In this document: positions 6,453 through 8,663 of the stretch, piece by piece
Numbering within the stretch: position 1 is the first letter of the stretch
How the letters are laid out: every line of letters begins with the position of its first letter
Origin: CAZKXU01 sp964556665
Lineage (GTDB): Bacteria > Bdellovibrionota_C > UBA2361 > CAZKXU01
DNA length: 8,663 bases
Reading direction: 5' to 3'
Assembly (NCBI GenBank): GCA_964556665.1
Contig: CAZKXU010000108.1
Location: 1-8,663, forward strand
Made by a program: the position numbers and the translations under genes
The notes under the pieces: model-generated
Seen by the model: the letters and a program-made list of their open reading frames with translations, nothing else
The model's database searches: none
Told to the model about the DNA's origin: nothing

Positions 6453-6514
6453 AAGAAGGATCTCCTTTTTATATGTATTCGAGAGGAGGTTCTTAAAGTT
6501 TCTCTTTAGCCCGA

Positions 6515-6530
6515 TCCTACTGCCGTAGGA
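6515..6530. repeat. Short hairpin with TGCC loop
   Basis: TCCTAC (6515-6520), loop TGCC, GTAGGA (6525-6530): a perfect 6-bp stem. It shares its loop with the two hairpins in the M48 gene. It lies in the leader of the DUF4160 gene, about 50 bases before the Shine-Dalgarno, and could be a regulatory or repeat-derived hairpin. Confidence 0.5.
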
Positions 6531-6737
6531 GGCGTTGAATTTATAAGTAAATTAAATTAGTTCTATAGCCTTGCTACATTTCTGTTGTTAACCACCATAA
6601 CTATTGTAAGGGGAATATGGCTCTGAACTCTGTTCTTTTTGTTCCCCATCATACGGGTAGACTACGTAGTGCATAAGGTTAGACGGCCGGATTCGGTTGT
6701 GTAGATCTGTGTTTTGTCACTGTTCAGAAGGTGGGCT
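6531..6737. other. Intergenic stretch without a supported gene
   Basis: This is the gap between the DUF4160 leader and repeat R5. It begins AT-rich (6536-6570), as expected for a promoter region of the pair, but I could not place a convincing -35/-10. GGGGAA (from about 6612) and TTCCCC pair across about 26 bases, a weak hairpin. A 10-mer GACTACGTAG (6660-6669) recurs at 7753-7762. A 19-codon frame starting at 6617 lacks good translation signals. Confidence 0.5.
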
Positions 6738-6903
6738 ACTGGGACCGCGGGCATCCTTGCCCGCTTGATGAATTAGCTGTTCGTACAGAGCGGGCTGGAC
6801 CACGCTTCGCGTGGACTTGTTGAAGCTTGCTTCGCAAGCATTTATCTTACGCTGCCTAGTAGCAGTGCTAGCGCACTGCCTAGGCGCGTCCCGCGGTCCC
6901 AGT
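6738..6903. repeat. REP-like palindromic element R5, enlarged by an internal insert
   Basis: The left arm ACTGGGACCGCGGGC with a CATCCTTG loop is intact. The right arm begins as GCGGGCTGGA (6790-6799) and resumes as CCCGCGGTCCCAGT (6890-6903). It is split by about 90 bases (6800-6889) that are absent from the other copies. The total is 166 bases against about 76 for a normal copy. Confidence 0.85.
6800..6889. repeat. Triple-hairpin insert within R5
   Basis: There are three perfect stems. CCACGC/GCGTGG with loop TTC is at 6800-6814. GCTTGC/GCAAGC with loop TTC is at 6825-6839. A nested structure has outer GCCTAG/CTAGGC (6854-6859/6880-6885) and inner CAGTGC/GCACTG with loop TAGC (6863-6878). 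The insert has no coding capacity and replaces two bases of the R5 right arm. Confidence 0.75.
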
Positions 6904-6956
6904 ATACGGAATACTCATCTATACACCCGAGTTCGGTTGTCACGTTTCGCACATCC

Positions 6957-6983
6957 GAGCCGCCTTATGGGTTGAGGCGGCTC
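6957..6983. terminator. GC-rich hairpin upstream of the foreign gene
   Basis: GAGCCGCC (6957-6964) and GGCGGCTC (6976-6983) form an 8-bp perfect stem around an 11-base loop. It ends 13 bases before the Shine-Dalgarno of the gene at 7010. It has no T-run. It could be the terminator of a gene left behind in the donor, or a leader structure. Confidence 0.45.
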
Positions 6984-7009
6984 ATTCTCAGACTCAGGAG
7001 ATCGGTCCC

Positions 7010-7639
7010 ATGTCCACGCTCATGAAGGTCCTGTTCGCGTCCGCCCTGTTCTGCTGCGCCACCACGACGGTGGCGTACGCGCAGGCGGCCCCGCCCCCTC
7101 CGGGGGGCGTGGTCTCTGATGATGCGCCGCCGGGGAAGGCTCCCCGGAAGGCACCGCGCGTCGTCGTCCCCGCGGATGACGAGGAGGAGGATCTCTCCCT
7201 CGACGCGATGCTGCAGGAGGCGCAGGAGGAGGCCAGCCGACAGGCTGGTCGTGAGATCAAGGCTCGCGTGAAGGCGAGCCTTTTCCCCCCTGCCAAGAGC
7301 GAGGAAGCCGAGGAGGAGTCCGCCAACGCCATGGCGTTCCTCAAGTGGCTCGGAGTTCTTGCCGCAGCCCTCGCCGTCCTTATCGGCACGATCTGGGGGG
7401 TCCGCAAGGCGTTCGCGAAGCGAGCGCCCGCGGCTCCGGCTGCTCCGGCAGCTGCAGCGGCGCCTGCGGCTGCGGCCGCACCGGCAGCTGCTTCGGCCGC
7501 TCCGGCTGCTACGGCGGCGGAAGTTGCTGTGCTCACGGCGAAGGTGGAGGAGTTGAACCGGCGCCTTGCAGCCGCACCCACCGCCCTCCCCGCGAAGCCC
7601 GCGGCCGGTGACGGCGGCTCGGTTTCGGCCAGCGCATGA
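7010..7639 (+). CDS. Ala/Pro-rich single-pass membrane protein, compositionally foreign
   Basis: 209 residues of unknown function. A Sec signal peptide (1-25, ending VAYA-QA) is followed by a Pro-rich spacer, an acidic run (DDEEED, about 56-61) and a charged helix (62-90). A transmembrane segment lies at about 110-131 (hydrophobic WLGVLAAALAVLIGTIW). A basic RKAFAKR follows, then a long Ala/Pro linker (139-170) and a short coiled coil (about 171-187). The predicted topology is N-outside, C-inside. AGGAG (6996-7000) lies 9 bases before the ATG. The gene is much more GC-rich than its neighbours, uses mainly C/G-ending codons and is bracketed by its own GC-rich hairpins, which suggests acquisition as a unit. 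It could also be an assembly join. No homologue recognised. Confidence 0.75.
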   Translation: MSTLMKVLFASALFCCATTTVAYAQAAPPPPGGVVSDDAPPGKAPRKAPRVVVPADDEEEDLSLDAMLQEAQEEASRQAGREIKARVKASLFPPAKSEEAEEESANAMAFLKWLGVLAAALAVLIGTIWGVRKAFAKRAPAAPAAPAAAAAPAAAAAPAAASAAPAATAAEVAVLTAKVEELNRRLAAAPTALPAKPAAGDGGSVSASA

Positions 7640-7656
7640 GCTAGCCGACCGAGCCT

Positions 7657-7704
7657 CTGGGGCCCCGCTTCGTGCCACTTCAAGCACGATGCGCGGGGCC
7701 CCAG
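7657..7704 (+). terminator. Long bipartite hairpin after the foreign gene
   Basis: CTGGGGCCCCGC (7657-7668) pairs perfectly with GCGGGGCCCCAG (7693-7704). Within the loop, TCGTGC (7670-7675) pairs with GCACGA (7684-7689). It begins 17 bases after the stop codon. The stem is strong but no T-run follows, so termination is inferred. Confidence 0.65.
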
Positions 7705-7725
7705 GGAACAAGTGGGAATAAAAGG

Positions 7726-7750
7726 ATTAAAACCCAACAAAGGTTTTAAT
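7726..7750. terminator. AT-rich inverted repeat downstream of the RAYT gene and R6
   Basis: ATTAAAACC (7726-7734) pairs with GGTTTTAAT (7742-7750) around a 7-base loop. Read on the minus strand it lies beyond the RAYT stop and R6 and is followed by CCTTTTATT, so it may end RAYT transcription. The right boundary of the GC-rich segment falls just before it. Confidence 0.4.
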
Positions 7751-7792
7751 GCCTACGTAGTCGCCCACCTTTTTTAATTATAAAATATCATG

Positions 7793-7886
7793 TACTGGGA
7801 CTGCAGGTACTGGGACCGCGGGCTTCCAGCCCGCTCTGTACGGACTGCTATTTCATCAAGCGGGCAAGGATGCCCGCGCTCCCAGT
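7793..7886. repeat. REP-like palindromic element R6 with a duplicated left-end stub
   Basis: A stub TACTGGGACTGCAG (7793-7806) abuts the full copy at 7809-7886. The left arm is of the ACCG / CTTCCAG type. The right arm is GCGGGCAAGGATGCCCGC ending GCGCTCCCAGT, so the copy is a hybrid like R2. The right arm encodes the last residues of the RAYT protein on the minus strand. Confidence 0.88.
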
Positions 7887-8504
7887 ATCGGTACCCCTAT
7901 CCCTCCACCAAGCCGAACCGTAACGCCACTCCTCAGGTCTACTACACAGAGCAGCTTTTACCGGATTAGTTTCAATATAATTGATTACTGAATTATAGTG
8001 CGCTGCATTGCGAATGTAACGGTCGTAATAATCCTCATACCAGAAGGATCCGTTTCTCCCTAAAATACTATTACATCTGTTAGCGCTAAAGGATTTTATG
8101 CTGTGTATAGTGTCTGCGAGAGACTGCTGTTTTTGTAGGTGCAGCATCGTATGAACATGATTTGGCATTATGCACCAGGAATGTAAATTATAACGGCTGC
8201 CGTCAAAATATAGGAGCGTATCTTCAACAGTTTTTGCTATGCGCTGATCTAGCAAATAGCATTTTCCGTACCCCGCATCCAGCAAGCTTTCGATCCTCTT
8301 AAATCTTTCCCTTCTGATATCACTATCCGGAAGATTGATTAGTTCATGCTCAAGAAGATGGATAGCACGTTTTGGCAGTGAGTCAAAAAGTCTAAACGTT
8401 ACAGATTGTAAGACCTCCCCTCTGTTGAAATGAGGCAGATAACCTCTGGAATGCCAGCCATCTTGAGAGTATTTTAATGGATTGTGTACTTTTTCGAAGC
8501 TCAT
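7848..8504 (-). CDS. REP-associated tyrosine transposase (RAYT, Y1/HUH family)
   Basis: Single-strand DNA transposase of the IS200/IS605-like Y1 superfamily; RAYTs are known to cut and join REP hairpins. Numbered over 218 residues, the HUH motif is in MPNHVH (113-118; H116, H118). The catalytic tyrosine is expected at Y176 in INYIETNPVK, matching the Y-I-x-x-N-P-V-K motif of E. coli TnpA-REP. GSFWYEDYYDRYIRN (152-166) is also typical of the family. All key residues are present, so it may be active. The last 12 residues (207-218, TGSAGILARLMK) and the stop are encoded by R6. The gene lies between R6 and R7, the usual placement for a RAYT among its substrates. The start codon is in the loop of a palindrome, and no clear Shine-Dalgarno is seen. 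Confidence 0.92.
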   Translation of the reverse strand: MSFEKVHNPLKYSQDGWHSRGYLPHFNRGEVLQSVTFRLFDSLPKRAIHLLEHELINLPDSDIRRERFKRIESLLDAGYGKCYLLDQRIAKTVEDTLLYFDGSRYNLHSWCIMPNHVHTMLHLQKQQSLADTIHSIKSFSANRCNSILGRNGSFWYEDYYDRYIRNAAHYNSVINYIETNPVKAALCSRPEEWRYGSAWWRDRGTDTGSAGILARLMK

Positions 8505-8519
8505 ATTAATAGCTTCGAA
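8493..8519. promoter_or_regulatory. Palindrome enclosing the RAYT start codon
   Basis: TTCGAAGCT (8493-8501) and AGCTTCGAA (8511-8519) are perfect inverted repeats around a 9-base loop. The loop contains the RAYT start codon (8502-8504). As RNA, it would place the ATG in a hairpin loop; as DNA, it could be an operator. Confidence 0.6.
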
Positions 8520-8548
8520 GAAAAGTTTGAAAAGTTTCCTATTAAATC

Positions 8549-8610
8549 ACTGGGACCGGCTTACTGGGACCGCGGGCATCCTTGCCCGCAACGGATTTGC
8601 AGCTAATCCG
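8549..8610. repeat. REP-like palindromic element R7, right arm missing, with left-end stub
   Basis: A stub ACTGGGACCGGCTT (8549-8562) precedes a copy starting at 8563: ACTGGGACCGCGGGC with a CATCCTTG loop, then the central small palindrome CGGATT (8592-8597)/AATCCG (8605-8610). The expected right arm is absent and the sequence changes at about 8611, so the copy is truncated. Confidence 0.82.
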
Positions 8611-8620
8611 GTACCGGCCC

Positions 8621-8660
8621 AGACATGGTTAACAGATAGTGCCAAGACATGGTGTACAGT
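8621..8660. mobile_element. Direct repeats at the right edge, possible insertion-sequence end
   Basis: AGACATGGTTAACAG (8621-8635) and AGACATGGTGTACAG (8645-8659) match at 13 of 15 positions at a 24-base period. Tandem sites of this size are common at transposon ends as transposase binding sites. They lie just where R7 is cut off. No transposase is visible because the window ends. Confidence 0.35.
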
Positions 8661-8663
8661 CAG

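Noticed and set aside
6617..6676. 19-codon frame (MALNSVLFV...) in the intergenic gap
   Set aside because: The purine-rich GGGGA is only 2 bases from the ATG, and there is no promoter or homology to support it.
6679..7738. Integron cassette: GTTAGAC (6679-6685) and ACCCAAC (7732-7738) fit core-site consensus around the GC-rich gene
   Set aside because: No GTTRRRY follows ACCCAAC within an attC length and no attC-like fold is present; the matches are short enough to arise by chance.
6965..7740. Long open frames on both strands overlapping the GC-rich gene
   Set aside because: High GC makes spurious open frames common. Only the plus-strand frame at 7010 has a Shine-Dalgarno, a signal peptide, a membrane segment and a hairpin just after its stop; the others are Arg/Ser- or Ala-rich without domains.
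728..8610. CRISPR array from recurrent palindromes
   Set aside because: Copies are hundreds to thousands of bases apart with no regular short spacers and no cas genes; they fit the REP/RAYT pattern.

Overview
The window reads as a chromosomal segment of an uncultured Gram-negative bacterium of moderate GC. The evidence is two lipoproteins with lipoboxes, a Wzt-type polysaccharide-export ATPase and a flagellin-like protein. I cannot name the lineage from sequence alone. Gene content is mostly ordinary, but the stretch is heavily colonised by a palindromic REP-like repeat, and it carries a REP-associated tyrosine transposase (RAYT) that probably mobilises it.

Layout. Bases 3-725 (+) hold the 3' part of a HEIGH zinc peptidase resembling the anthrax-lethal-factor/gluzincin fold. 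It converges on ffh (814-2151, -), with a repeat copy (R1) between the two stops. Behind ffh, on the same strand, come a flagellin-like protein (2283-3065), an M48 metallopeptidase lipoprotein (3163-4020) and a small lipoprotein with a DUF4177-like domain (4053-4400). Divergent from these is a Wzt-like ABC ATPase with a C-terminal carbohydrate-binding domain (4567-5928, +). Next is an overlapping DUF4160/DUF2442 pair (5932-6452, -), then about 285 bp without a gene, then an enlarged repeat copy (R5). A very GC-rich Ala/Pro-rich membrane protein gene (7010-7639, +) with its own flanking hairpins looks foreign. The RAYT gene (7848-8504, -) lies between repeat copies R6 and R7. The right edge shows a pair of direct repeats that may be a transposon end.

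Repeats. Seven full or partial copies (R1-R7) and two stubs share the end ACTGGGAGCG/ACTGGGACCG followed by a GCGGGC hairpin, the same in inverse orientation, and often a small central palindrome. Two genes, the ABC ATPase and the RAYT itself, run into a repeat copy and take their last residues from it in the same reading frame (TGTAG/TGSAG). Some copies have mismatched arms and one carries a 90-bp insert of three hairpins. A separate family of short hairpins with a TGCC loop supplies the signal-peptide n-region of the M48 lipoprotein.

Expression signals. ffh and the DUF4177-like lipoprotein each have a -35/-10 pair with a 17-base spacer placed so that the ATG falls at about +1, implying leaderless mRNAs. 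The flagellin-like gene has a perfect hairpin between a strong Shine-Dalgarno and its start codon, and the RAYT start codon sits in the loop of a perfect palindrome. I found no complete undescribed system. The most noteworthy signals are these expression signals, the repeat-derived protein ends and the flagellin-like protein.
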